Shown: positions 19,017-27,657 of the stretch, piece by piece
How positions within the stretch are numbered: position 1 is the stretch's first letter
Layout of the letters: every line of letters begins with the position of its first letter
Assembly (NCBI RefSeq): GCF_037094685.1
Contig: NZ_CP146614.1
Span: 5,332,001 to 5,396,000, forward strand
DNA length: 64,000 nt
Source of the DNA: Massilia sp. METH4
GTDB taxonomy: Bacteria > Pseudomonadota > Gammaproteobacteria > Burkholderiales > Burkholderiaceae_D
Direction of reading: 5' to 3'
Notes under the pieces: generated by a model
Databases searched by the model: none
The model's input: only the letters and a program-made list of their open reading frames with translations
Told to the model about the DNA's origin: nothing
Translations under genes and position numbers: made by a program

Positions 19017-21203
19017 TTACCGCGCGTCTCCGCCCGCCAGCGAGGCGGACACGGCGGGCGCTTGCATGCCCAGCGTGCGAGACAGGAAGCCCCAGCGATC
19101 GGCCACTTCCTCGATCTGCTTCGACGTGGGCTTGCCTGCTCCGTGGCCGGCCTTCGTCTCGATGCGGATCAGCACCGGCGCCGCGCCGCCTTGCGCTGCC
19201 TGCGCGGCCGCCGCGAACTTGAAGCTGTGCGCCGGCACGACGCGGTCGTCGTGGTCGGCCGTCGTGACCATCGTGGCCGGATAGCATGTGCCGGGCTTCA
19301 GGTTGTGCAGCGGCGAGTACTTGACGAGTGCCTGGAATTCCTCGGGGTCGTCGGCCGAGCCATAGTCGGAAGTCCATGCCCAGCCGATCGTGAACTTGTG
19401 GAAGCGCAGCATGTCCATCACACCCACGGCAGGCAGCGCGGCGCCGAACAGGTCCGGCCGCTGCGTCATCGCCGCACCGACCAGCAGGCCGCCGTTGCTG
19501 CCGCCGCCGATTGCCAGCTTCGATGGCGACGTGACCTTGTTCGCGATCAGCCATTCGGCGGCACCGATGAAGTCGTCGAAGACATTCTGCTTGCGCAGCC
19601 TGGTGCCGGCCTGGTGCCATTCCTCGCCGTATTCGCCGCCGCCGCGCAGGTTGGCCATCACATACACGCCGCCCATTTCCACCCAGGCCAGGTTGGCCAC
19701 CGAGAATGCCGGCGTCAGCGGCACATTGAAGCCGCCGTAGCCGTACAGGTAGGTCGGGTTGCCGCCATCGAGCTTGGTACCCTTCCTGGCAACGATGAAC
19801 ATCGGCACGCGGGTGCCGTCCTTGCTGGTGAAGAATTCCTGGCGCGTCTCGTACGCCGCGGGGTCGAAGTCCACCTTTGGCTGGCGATACACGGCGCTCT
19901 TGCCGGTCTTCAGGTCGTAGCGGTAGATCGTCGACGGGGTGGTGAAGCTCGTATAGGCGTAGAACGTTTCCGTGTCGCTGCGCTTGCCGGCGAAGCCGCT
20001 GGCCGATCCGATGCCCGGCAAGGTCACGTCGTGCAGCGGCTTGCCCTTCAGGTCGAACACCTTGACGGCACTGTAGGCATCGGCCAGGTATTCGGCCACC
20101 AGCTGGCCGTTGACGATGTTGGCGCCCTTGAGCGTCTGCTTCGCTTCCGGCACGATTTCCGTCCACTTGCCGGTGCGCACGTCGATGGCGGCAATGCGCG
20201 ACTTCGGCGCGTTCTTGTCGGTGACGAAGTAGAAGCGCGGGCCGTCGTTGTCGATGAAGGTGTAGGACGCGTCGAATGCTTCCAGCAAGCCCTTCACCTT
20301 GCCACCCTTTTCCTTCAGGTCCTTGATGAACACGCGGTTCCTGGGATCGGTGCCCTGGGTAGAGTTGATGACGAGGTAGCGGCCGTCATCGGTCACCTCG
20401 GCCTGGAATCCCCATTCCTTCTGGTCCGGCCGGTGATAGACCAGCACGTCCTGCTCCTGCGGCGTGCCCAGCTTGTGGAAGTACAGCTTCTGGAAGTAGT
20501 TGACGCCGGCAAGCCTGGTGCCTTCGGCCGGTTCGTCGTAGCGGCTGTAGTAGAAGCCCGACCCGTCGTGCGCCCAGGCCGTGTCCGAGAATTTCACCCA
20601 TTTGATATGGTCCGCCGTGTCCTTGCCCGTGTCGATGTCGCGCACGCGGATCTCGTTCCAGTCCGAGCCCGAGGCCGCCGTGCTGTAGGCCAGGTACCTG
20701 CCCTGCGGGCTTACCGCCACCCCCGCCAGTGCCACCGTGCCGTCGGCTGCCAGCGTATTCGGATCGAGCAGCACGCGCGGTTCGTCGTCCAGCGACTTCA
20801 GGGTGTACAGCACGGCCTGGTTCTGCAAGCCGTCGTTGCGGCTGTAGAAATAGCGCCCGCCCTCCTTGAACGGCACCGAATACCGTTCGAAGTTCCATAA
20901 CTGCGTGAGGCGCTGGCGGATCGCCGCGCGCTCGGGAATCTGGCCGAGGAAGCTTTGCGTGAGGCGGTTCTGTTCGTCGACCCATGCCTTCGTTTCGGCA
21001 CTGTTGGCGTCTTCCAGCCAGCGGTAGGGATCGGCGATCGTGGTGCCGTGATAGTCGTCCCGCTGGTCGACCTTCTTGGTGACGGGATAGGCCAGCGGCT
21101 GCTGGTCGGTGCGGGCCGGGCAGCTTTGCGCCAGCGCCTGGCCGGTGGTACCGGCCAGCAGCGCGCAGACGATGGTAGCGAGGGTAGCGCGTTTCAGTTG
21201 CAT
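19017..21203 (-). CDS. prolyl oligopeptidase family serine peptidase (S9A)
   Basis: 728 residues from ATG 21203. The N-terminus MQLKRATLATIVCALLAG ending ALAQ is a signal peptide, so it acts in the periplasm or outside. A seven-bladed propeller (about 70-440) gates a C-terminal hydrolase domain. The triad is visible: Ser569 in GGGSNGGLL, Asp in TADHDDRVVP (about 652) and His687 in KAGHGAGKPT. The start of the mature protein (YHGTTIADPYRWLED) is the family hallmark. It cleaves short peptides after proline. A terminator follows at 18995-18970. Confidence 0.95.
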   Translation of the reverse strand: MQLKRATLATIVCALLAGTTGQALAQSCPARTDQQPLAYPVTKKVDQRDDYHGTTIADPYRWLEDANSAETKAWVDEQNRLTQSFLGQIPERAAIRQRLTQLWNFERYSVPFKEGGRYFYSRNDGLQNQAVLYTLKSLDDEPRVLLDPNTLAADGTVALAGVAVSPQGRYLAYSTAASGSDWNEIRVRDIDTGKDTADHIKWVKFSDTAWAHDGSGFYYSRYDEPAEGTRLAGVNYFQKLYFHKLGTPQEQDVLVYHRPDQKEWGFQAEVTDDGRYLVINSTQGTDPRNRVFIKDLKEKGGKVKGLLEAFDASYTFIDNDGPRFYFVTDKNAPKSRIAAIDVRTGKWTEIVPEAKQTLKGANIVNGQLVAEYLADAYSAVKVFDLKGKPLHDVTLPGIGSASGFAGKRSDTETFYAYTSFTTPSTIYRYDLKTGKSAVYRQPKVDFDPAAYETRQEFFTSKDGTRVPMFIVARKGTKLDGGNPTYLYGYGGFNVPLTPAFSVANLAWVEMGGVYVMANLRGGGEYGEEWHQAGTRLRKQNVFDDFIGAAEWLIANKVTSPSKLAIGGGSNGGLLVGAAMTQRPDLFGAALPAVGVMDMLRFHKFTIGWAWTSDYGSADDPEEFQALVKYSPLHNLKPGTCYPATMVTTADHDDRVVPAHSFKFAAAAQAAQGGAAPVLIRIETKAGHGAGKPTSKQIEEVADRWGFLSRTLGMQAPAVSASLAGGDAR

Positions 21204-21497
21204 GGATGTCCTTGTGATGTGAAGTCCGCCTCGGCACGGCGGACTCCCGATCATAGCGTCAACCATGGCAAATAAGAAAGGTTCTACCAGCGTCGGCGGC
21301 GCACTTTATTCGGCAGCCGGCGGTGCATGAATGATTTCATGCAGGAATCGACTCGTGGCGCCCTCCTCGCGGCACGCCGGGACGCATTGTCACCCTTGCG
21401 GCGGCCTGCCGACCGCGCCGACGCGTTGCCGGGCGCGCGCGGCAAGGGAGGTGGCGGCCCGGCGCATCGCTACCGGTGATGCGGGCGCGGCAACCAC

Positions 21498-22901
21498 TCA
21501 GGCGCGATGGGCGTCGCGCCAGCGGCGCGTCATCAGTTCGGCGGAACCGATTTCCTCGCGCGTGAGCTTGCGCTCGATCAGCTTGCGGTTGTTGCAGGCC
21601 GTTTCATCGCCGGCCTCGGCCGCCAGCGAGATCCACATATAGGAAAGCACCGGATCCCGCTCCACGCCGCGCCCGCCCGCGTACATGCCCCCCAGGTTGT
21701 ACTGCGCCAGCGGATGGCCCTGTTCGGCCGCCTTGCGGTACCAGCGCACGGCCTCGGCATCGTCCTGCGGTACGCCCTGCCCGTTCGCGTACATCACGCC
21801 CAGGTTGTTCTGCGCGCTGGCGTCGCCCTGCTCGGCCGCATGGCGGTACCAGGCCACCGCGCGCGCTTCGTCCTTCGGCACGCCGTGGCCATTGGCATAG
21901 ATGACGCCCACATTGAACTGCGCATTCGCGGCGCCCTGATCGGCAGCCTTGCGGTACCACGCGAGCGCCGCGGCCGGGTCGCGGGCCACGCCGCGCCCCT
22001 GCGCATACATGCCGCCCAGGTTGTACTGGGCGAGCATGTGGCCGGCGGTGGCCGCGCGGTGGTACCAGTCGAAGGCCAGCGCCTCGTCCTTGTGCGTGCC
22101 ATAACCGTTCGACAGCATCACGCCCAGGTTGAACTGCGCATCCACGTCGCCCTGCTCGGCGGCACGGCGCAGCCAGGAGCAGGCCCGCTCCAGGTCGGCC
22201 GGCACGCCGCGGCCTTCCGCGTACGCCACCCCGAGATGCCGCTGGGCGGCCGTCATGCCTTGCGCCGCCGCCTGGCGGTACCACGCGACTGCCTGCGTGT
22301 CGCTCTGCAACACGCCGTGGCCGCGCCGGTACATCAGGCCCAGGTTCAGTTGCGCGGTCGCGTCGCCCTGCAGCGCGGCCTTGCGGAACCACGCCAGCGC
22401 GAGCTGGAAATTGCGCTTCGTGCCCAGCCCCTGCGCATAGGCTTCGCCGAGCAGCGCCTGGGCGCTCGCCACGCCCTGCTCGGCGGCGCGGCAGAACCAC
22501 GTGAGCGCGGTCGCGTGGTTCTGCGGCACGCCGCGCCCCTTGCGGTACATGAGCCCCAGGTTCTGCTGCGCCGAGGCGTCGCCCTGCTTGGCCGCCATGC
22601 GGAACCAGAACACGGCCTCGGTGTCGTCCGGCTTCGTGCCGGCACCCTTGTAGTACATGGCGCCCAGGTGGTTCTGCGCGAAGGCGATGCCCTGCAAGGC
22701 GGACAGGCGCATCCAGATGAATGCCGCGTCGTCGTCGCGCCGCACGCCCTTGCCGCGCTTGTACATCAGTGCCAGGTTGAACTGCGCATACGGGTCGCCT
22801 TTTTCCGAAGCTTCGCGAAACCACGCGTAGACGTTCACATCCTTTCCCGAGTGATGGTCGTTGGATTGGTGATTGAAACGGTTGTTGAAACGGTTGTTCA
22901 T
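21498..22901 (-). CDS. Sel1-repeat (SLR) protein
   Basis: 467 residues from ATG 22901, chosen for the GGGGGAGCT ribosome site. After an Asn/His-rich head (MNNRFNNRFNHQSNDHHSG) the protein is about a dozen consecutive 36-residue Sel1-like helix pairs of the form A-x-FNLGxMYxxGxGVxxDxxxAxxWYRKAAEQG. Such solenoids are protein-protein interaction scaffolds. No signal peptide is seen, so the place in the cell is unclear. A short C-terminal cap (LTREEIGSAELMTRRWRDA) closes the array. Partners unknown; neighbours give no clue. Confidence 0.9.
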   Translation of the reverse strand: MNNRFNNRFNHQSNDHHSGKDVNVYAWFREASEKGDPYAQFNLALMYKRGKGVRRDDDAAFIWMRLSALQGIAFAQNHLGAMYYKGAGTKPDDTEAVFWFRMAAKQGDASAQQNLGLMYRKGRGVPQNHATALTWFCRAAEQGVASAQALLGEAYAQGLGTKRNFQLALAWFRKAALQGDATAQLNLGLMYRRGHGVLQSDTQAVAWYRQAAAQGMTAAQRHLGVAYAEGRGVPADLERACSWLRRAAEQGDVDAQFNLGVMLSNGYGTHKDEALAFDWYHRAATAGHMLAQYNLGGMYAQGRGVARDPAAALAWYRKAADQGAANAQFNVGVIYANGHGVPKDEARAVAWYRHAAEQGDASAQNNLGVMYANGQGVPQDDAEAVRWYRKAAEQGHPLAQYNLGGMYAGGRGVERDPVLSYMWISLAAEAGDETACNNRKLIERKLTREEIGSAELMTRRWRDAHRA

Positions 22902-23080
22902 GCCAGCTCCCCCATCCAGCACGTCGCTATGTTGCATAAAGCTTAATAAACGATTGCGCACGCCGTTTGAGCGACCTCAATCGGTTGCCCGGTTGCTCAT
23001 GGTCCGGCATGCAAAAAGAAAGCTTGACGCGACGCGACGCGGCATGCGGGCAGGCAGGCTAGCCGCGCCCGCGGCACTGC

Positions 23081-23707
23081 TCAGGCCGCAGCGGCGGAAT
23101 GCTTGCGCAGGAACGCCGGGACCTTCGCCGCGGCGAGCTTGTTGACCGACATCAGCAATGCGGGCTCGACCGCGGCGATGCCATAGTTTGATGCCAGGTG
23201 GCGGCCGATGTGCATCAGCACTTGCGCAGCCACCTCGGCATCGGCCTCCGCGCGGTGCGCGGTGCCGCGGAACGGGATGCCGAGCTGGCTGCCCAGGCTG
23301 CCCAGCTTATAGCTGTGCAACGCCGGGTAGACGCGCCGCGACAGCTTCAGCGAGCAAACCGTGCCGCCATGCGCGGGCGCCAACCCGAGGCGCGAGCTCT
23401 CGGCGCGCAGGAATTTTTCATCGAAGCTGGCGTTATGCGCCGACAGCGTGTCGGCGCCGATGAACTCGAGCAGGCGCGGCACGACCTCGTGCGCCGGCGG
23501 CGCAGTGTCGACCATGCGTTGCGTGATGCCGGTCAGGCTCGTGATGAAGGCGGGAATGCGCACGCCACAATTGACGAGGGAGACATAGCGCTCGACGATC
23601 GCGCCGTCGGCGATGCGCAGCGCAGCCACTTCCGTGATGCGGTCGCCCATCTCCGGCGACAATCCGGTGGTCTCGAAGTCGAGCATGACGATCTGCTTGG
23701 TCAGCAT
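23081..23707 (-). CDS. DnaQ-like 3'-5' exonuclease
   Basis: 208 residues. A DEDDh exonuclease domain fills residues 5-170: MLDFETTGLSP carries Asp10 and Glu12, LSAHNASFDEKFL the second Asp, and HRAEADAEVAA the His and last Asp. It has no polymerase-binding tail typical of DnaQ and is better called a stand-alone nuclease (RNase T/ExoX-like). It starts seven bases after the Hsp70-like gene on the same strand, so the two are co-transcribed; a joint function is not known. Confidence 0.88.
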   Translation of the reverse strand: MLTKQIVMLDFETTGLSPEMGDRITEVAALRIADGAIVERYVSLVNCGVRIPAFITSLTGITQRMVDTAPPAHEVVPRLLEFIGADTLSAHNASFDEKFLRAESSRLGLAPAHGGTVCSLKLSRRVYPALHSYKLGSLGSQLGIPFRGTAHRAEADAEVAAQVLMHIGRHLASNYGIAAVEPALLMSVNKLAAAKVPAFLRKHSAAAA

Positions 23708-23714
23708 GGGGGCC

Positions 23715-24965
23715 TCAACCGAATTTCCGTACCGCGTCGAGCGCCAGGCCCGCGCCGATACTGCCGAACAGGTCGCCCTCGACCCTGCGCGCGGACGGCA
23801 CGGCGGCGCCGATGCGCTCGCGCAGCGCCGCCACGCCGGACGAGCCGCCCGTGAAGAACACGGTATCGACCTGCTCCGGCCGCACGCCGGCTTCCCCCAG
23901 CAGGCGCTCGACCGTGCCGCCGACCGTATCCACGAGTGCGCCGATGGCCGCGACGAAGCATTCCCGATCGACGTCGAGCGCCACGGGCGGCGTGAGTCGG
24001 TCCAGGTCCGGCGTCACCCGCGCCTGGGCGGACAGCGCGATCTTCGTTTCCTCGACACGCATCGCCAGCCAGTGGCCGGCGCGGTCCTCGATGAGATTGC
24101 GCAGCCGCTGCAGCTTTTCCGGCTCGCGCGCATCGCGCACCAGTTCGCCCAACTGCTGCGACATCTTCTTCGTGTAGGCCTGGTTGATCGTGTGCCACGT
24201 CGCCAGGTTGAAGTAATAGCTGGAAGGCACGGCGCTGCCGTTCTTCAGCGTGCTGCCGTGACCCAGCTGGGGCATCACGGCGGCCAGGCTCAGGTATTTA
24301 TCGAAGTCGGTACCGCCGATATGCACGCCGGCGTTCGCCAGGATGTCGTCGCGGCGATCCGGCTTCGCGGCCCGCGCCGGTGCCAGCCGCACCAGCGAAA
24401 AGTCCGACGTGCCGCCGCCGATGTCGGCGATCAGCACGAGTTCCTCGCGGGCGATCTGCGACTCGTAGTCGAAGGCGGCAGCGATCGGCTCGAACTGGAA
24501 GGCGAGATCGCGGAAACCGGCGTCGCGCGCGATGGCGGCCAGCGTATCTTCGGCCAGCCGGTCCGCGGCCGGGTCGTCGTCCACGAAGTGGACCGGGCGG
24601 CCCAGCACCGCCGCATCGAAACGGCGCCCGGCGGCCTGCTCGCCACGGCGCTTCAGTTCGCCGATGAACTGCCCCAGCAGCGACCGGAACGACAGCGCCC
24701 GGCCCGCCACCTCGGTCTGGCCATCCATCAGCGGCGTCCCGAGCAGGCTCTTCAGTGAACGCATCAGGCGGCCCTCGTAGCCGGCCAGGTAGTCGGCCAG
24801 CGCGGCGCGGCCGAACGTGACCTCGTCGTCGTCGGCATTGAAGAACACGACCGACGGCAGGGTGACCTTGCCATCCTCGAGTGGCAACATCACCGGCCGG
24901 CCCGGCTCGACCCACCCGACCGTGGAATTGGACGTGCCGAAATCGACACCGCACGCTGCTGCCAT
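23715..24965 (-). CDS. yegD: Hsp70 family protein, YegD type
   Basis: 416 residues with only the actin-like ATPase of Hsp70; the substrate-binding domain is missing, as in YegD. ATP motifs: CGVDFGTSNSTVGW at the start, LIADIGGGTSDFSLVRL near 200, and FFTGGSSGVAALRERI near 375. FEPIAAAFDYE is the usual adenosine region. Chaperone-like, cytosolic, clients unknown. Co-transcribed with the exonuclease. Confidence 0.88.
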   Translation of the reverse strand: MAAACGVDFGTSNSTVGWVEPGRPVMLPLEDGKVTLPSVVFFNADDDEVTFGRAALADYLAGYEGRLMRSLKSLLGTPLMDGQTEVAGRALSFRSLLGQFIGELKRRGEQAAGRRFDAAVLGRPVHFVDDDPAADRLAEDTLAAIARDAGFRDLAFQFEPIAAAFDYESQIAREELVLIADIGGGTSDFSLVRLAPARAAKPDRRDDILANAGVHIGGTDFDKYLSLAAVMPQLGHGSTLKNGSAVPSSYYFNLATWHTINQAYTKKMSQQLGELVRDAREPEKLQRLRNLIEDRAGHWLAMRVEETKIALSAQARVTPDLDRLTPPVALDVDRECFVAAIGALVDTVGGTVERLLGEAGVRPEQVDTVFFTGGSSGVAALRERIGAAVPSARRVEGDLFGSIGAGLALDAVRKFG

Positions 24966-25076
24966 CGCTACCTCATCTGAAAGGGGCGAAATTTTACCAG
25001 AGTTGGCTTGAGCTGAATCAAATCCCGCATGCCGCAGATAGTTACGCTAGGAAATTCGACACCAAGGGAGACGGAT

Positions 25077-25280
25077 ATGGAACATCACTGCAGAGGTTCG
25101 CGGCAAGTGCGCTACAAGATGGGAGAAGACATGCGCACGGCCGGCTCGGCGGGACCGGGCCGGGCGCATGCACGACGCGGCCAGGCGCTGGAATACATCC
25201 GCGGCAACTGGCGCCGGCGCGCGGGAGCAACCGGCGTGCTGTTGGCCGTTATCGCGGTAACGCTGGCCATGGCCGGGTAG
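25077..25280 (+). CDS. small single-pass membrane protein, hypothetical
   Basis: 67 residues from ATG 25077, preceded by AAGGGAG at good distance. A basic N-terminal part (QVRYKMGEDM, RAHARRGQALEYIRGNWRRR) is followed by one hydrophobic helix (AGATGVLLAVIAVTLAMAG) ending the protein. No family recognised. The ribosome site and the helix are the only support; it may be a leader-like small protein or chance. Confidence 0.35.
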   Translation: MEHHCRGSRQVRYKMGEDMRTAGSAGPGRAHARRGQALEYIRGNWRRRAGATGVLLAVIAVTLAMAG

Positions 25281-25382
25281 CGCCGACGCGACAAAGCAGA
25301 AATTTCCACATGGGAATTGTTGCCACAAGGTAAGTTTGCCTTTATCCTCAACCGAAACGGTCGAACCGGGCCGACACGAACG

Positions 25383-26510
25383 ATGAGAAAAACGAAGACA
25401 CCCCCTCCGGTAGACAGCGTGGCCGCCGCCAGGGTGGCCGAATACAAGGCTGCCGCCCTGCGCGAGAACCGGCGCGTCACGTCCTATGACGTGGCGCTGG
25501 TCGCCGGAGTATCGCAGTCGGCCGTGTCGCGCTGTTTCAAGCCCGGCGCGAGCGTATCGGCGGCAACCTATGCGCGCGTGATGAAGGCCGCCGCCGGCCT
25601 CGACTACATCCCCAACGCGGCGGCACGCAGCCTGATCACGCGGCGCTCGAACATGGTCGCCGTCGTGATGTCCCACGTGGCCAACCTGTATTACCCGGAA
25701 GCGCTCGCCGACCTCTCGCAGCAACTGGCCCGCCGCGGCAAGCGCGTGCTGCTGTTCACGATGCAGCACGAGTCCGACGTCGGCCACATCCTGGCCGACA
25801 TCTGGCAGTACCAGGTCGACGGGGCCATCATCGCCGCTTCCCTGAGCGAGGAACAGGTGCAGGAATTCGAGCGCCGCGCCCTGCCGCTCGTGGTCTTCAA
25901 CCGCAACCTGCGCGGCCGCACGGTAAACAGCGTGCTGTGCGACCAGTACGAAGCGGGCCGCATGCTGGCCACCCGGCTGGCCCGCGCCGGCCACCGCCAG
26001 TTCGGCATCGTGGCGGGGCCGGAAGCGTCGGCCCTGGCAACGGAGCGCCGCGCGGGAGCCTGCGAGCGCCTGCATGAACTGGGGCTGCCCCGCCCCGTCG
26101 TCGTGCCGGGCCGGTTCGATTATGCCGGCGGCGCCCAGGGCCTGCGGGAGATCATCGCCTGCCTCGGCAGGACACCCGACGTGGTCATCTGCGGTAACGA
26201 CGTGATGGCGCAGGGCTGCCTCGACACGGCACGCCACGAGCTGGGCATCGACGTGCCTGGCACGATGTCGGTTGCCGGCCTGGATGCGATCGAACCGGCC
26301 GGCTGGCTCAGCGCGGACGTGACCACGCTGCGCCAGCCGATGCACAGCATGGCACTGGCGGCGGCCGACCTGCTCACGTCGATGATCGAAGCGCACGGCG
26401 CCCACACCGCCGAGAAGCGCATGTTTGCGCCGCAACTGGTCGAGGGCGCCACGGCCCGACTCGCGCCACCCACCGCGGATTCCCTCGCGGACGACTCGCT
26501 GGCCGCCTGA
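25383..26510 (+). CDS. LacI family transcriptional regulator
   Basis: 375 residues from ATG 25383. The helix-turn-helix near residues 35-60 (VTSYDVALVAGVSQSAVSRCF) and hinge helix (IPNAAARSLITRRSN) are classic. The ligand domain follows with VAVVMSHVANLYYPEALADL, VDGAIIAASLSEEQ and DVVICGNDVMAQGCLDTARH. An extra about 30-residue head precedes the DNA-binding domain. No sugar enzymes lie beside it, so the ligand and targets are open; a TonB-dependent receptor with TGGTAGC-like half sites lies 4 kb away. Confidence 0.92.
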   Translation: MRKTKTPPPVDSVAAARVAEYKAAALRENRRVTSYDVALVAGVSQSAVSRCFKPGASVSAATYARVMKAAAGLDYIPNAAARSLITRRSNMVAVVMSHVANLYYPEALADLSQQLARRGKRVLLFTMQHESDVGHILADIWQYQVDGAIIAASLSEEQVQEFERRALPLVVFNRNLRGRTVNSVLCDQYEAGRMLATRLARAGHRQFGIVAGPEASALATERRAGACERLHELGLPRPVVVPGRFDYAGGAQGLREIIACLGRTPDVVICGNDVMAQGCLDTARHELGIDVPGTMSVAGLDAIEPAGWLSADVTTLRQPMHSMALAAADLLTSMIEAHGAHTAEKRMFAPQLVEGATARLAPPTADSLADDSLAA

Positions 26511-26530
26511 GCGGCCCTCCATTGTAACGA

Positions 26531-26548
26531 CGCGGCTTGCATGCCGCG
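26531..26548. terminator. Hairpin after the LacI gene, weak terminator candidate
   Basis: CGCGGC (26531-26536), loop TTGCAT, GCCGCG (26543-26548), 20 bases after the LacI stop. There is no T run, so it may be a hairpin of another kind. Confidence 0.3.
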
Positions 26549-26634
26549 ACACATTGTTGTGCGTTAGGACACGCACCTACTCAGCAATGTGAACGGCTTA
26601 CAGTCCTTCCAAGACAGTTTTCATGGAGACCCGC

Positions 26635-27339
26635 ATGGCGTTCGTACTTGCCGCGGCCGCTGCCGCATTTCTCGTGCAACCAGTCTGTTCATGGGACCGG
26701 CCAGGTGTCGACCGCTACCGCGGCACGCCGGCTGCCGCGCTGGCGCATTACCGCGACATTTCCGAAGCGGAGCGCGCCACCCTGGCAAGGCGCATCGACG
26801 CCGGCATTCCCGACGATAAGGTAGAGATCAGCAGGACATCCGTCACCGGGCACTACACGTATGCCGGCACGATTTCGGACATGCACTTCGACAAGACCCG
26901 GCTGTGCCGTACCGTGACCCGTTCGCAATGGCAGCCAGCACATCGCGAAACGGCAGCCGTGTATTGCGTTGGCGAGGCGTGCGTGCTGGTGCCGGAGGTG
27001 TGCGGCAACGTCAGCCGGGTACGGCGCATCGTCACGTCCGGTGGCAGCGCGCCCGGCACGACCGGCGGCGCTCCGCCGCTGCCGGCCCAGCCTCCCGAAT
27101 CGCCCCCACAGCCGGCACCCGTGTATCCAGCGGTGCCATCGGGCAGCGAAGCCTTGCCGCCATGGGCCGCCCCTGTCGCGCCACTGGCGCCGCCGCCCCG
27201 GCTCGGTTACCCCGGGCCCGGCCGCGAGGTCGGCATGCCGGTTCCCCTGGCACCGATCCCCGAACCTTCCACGTGGGCGATGCTGCTCGGCGGACTCGCC
27301 TTGGTGGCGGCGCGGGCAGGCCGACGCCGCGGAAAGTGA
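26635..27339 (+). CDS. PEP-CTERM sorting domain protein (MHFG-like family)
   Basis: 234 residues from ATG 26635, preferred over the ATG at 26623 because GGAGA stands six bases before it. A signal peptide (MAFVLAAAAAAFLVQPVCS) leads to a folded domain (about 20-130) with HYRDISEAERATLARRIDAG, SDMHFD and two Cys pairs. A Pro/Gly-rich linker (about 135-205) follows, then the PEP-CTERM anchor: PEPSTWAML, a hydrophobic helix and RAGRRRGK. Such proteins are processed by exosortase A and shown on the surface. The domain matches the family named for MHFG; here the last residue is Asp. Function unknown. Confidence 0.85.
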   Translation: MAFVLAAAAAAFLVQPVCSWDRPGVDRYRGTPAAALAHYRDISEAERATLARRIDAGIPDDKVEISRTSVTGHYTYAGTISDMHFDKTRLCRTVTRSQWQPAHRETAAVYCVGEACVLVPEVCGNVSRVRRIVTSGGSAPGTTGGAPPLPAQPPESPPQPAPVYPAVPSGSEALPPWAAPVAPLAPPPRLGYPGPGREVGMPVPLAPIPEPSTWAMLLGGLALVAARAGRRRGK

Positions 27340-27342
27340 AGC

Positions 27343-27657
27343 TCAGCGGGCCCAGAACACGAGGCAGGCCAGCGCGCGCGCCCGCCACGTCAGCGTGAAC
27401 GCGATCGCCAGCGCGGCGGAGGCCAGCGACATCAGCCAGACCAGCACCGCGATCGAGGCGGAATCCACGCTCAGGCACAGCGCCAGGGCGGCACCCAGCG
27501 CCGCGGTTCCCAGGGTGCGCAGCGCGGCGGCGAGCCCGGCCGGTTGCGGCACTGCCCCGCGCACCTGTGCCCAATGCACATCCAGCGACAGGGCGAACCA
27601 GCCCATGCCCGCCATACACGCCGCCAGCGCGGCCAGCAGCATCAACGCATCACGCAT
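27343..27657 (-). CDS. DUF3325 family membrane protein
   Basis: 104 residues from ATG 27657. Three to four hydrophobic helices (MLLAALAACMAGMGWFALSL, TLGTAALGAALALCL, IAVLVWLMSLASAALAIAF). Members are found as the last gene of iron-uptake membrane clusters, after PepSY and DUF3649 genes, as here. It overlaps the end of the PepSY gene by eight bases. Biochemical role unknown; co-expression under Fur is expected from the site at 29696. Confidence 0.7.
   Translation of the reverse strand: MRDALMLLAALAACMAGMGWFALSLDVHWAQVRGAVPQPAGLAAALRTLGTAALGAALALCLSVDSASIAVLVWLMSLASAALAIAFTLTWRARALACLVFWAR

Noticed and set aside
21600..22800. Regular 108-base periodicity, CRISPR-like at first sight
   Set aside because: It is the coding trace of 36-residue Sel1 repeats; no identical direct repeats with unique spacers.
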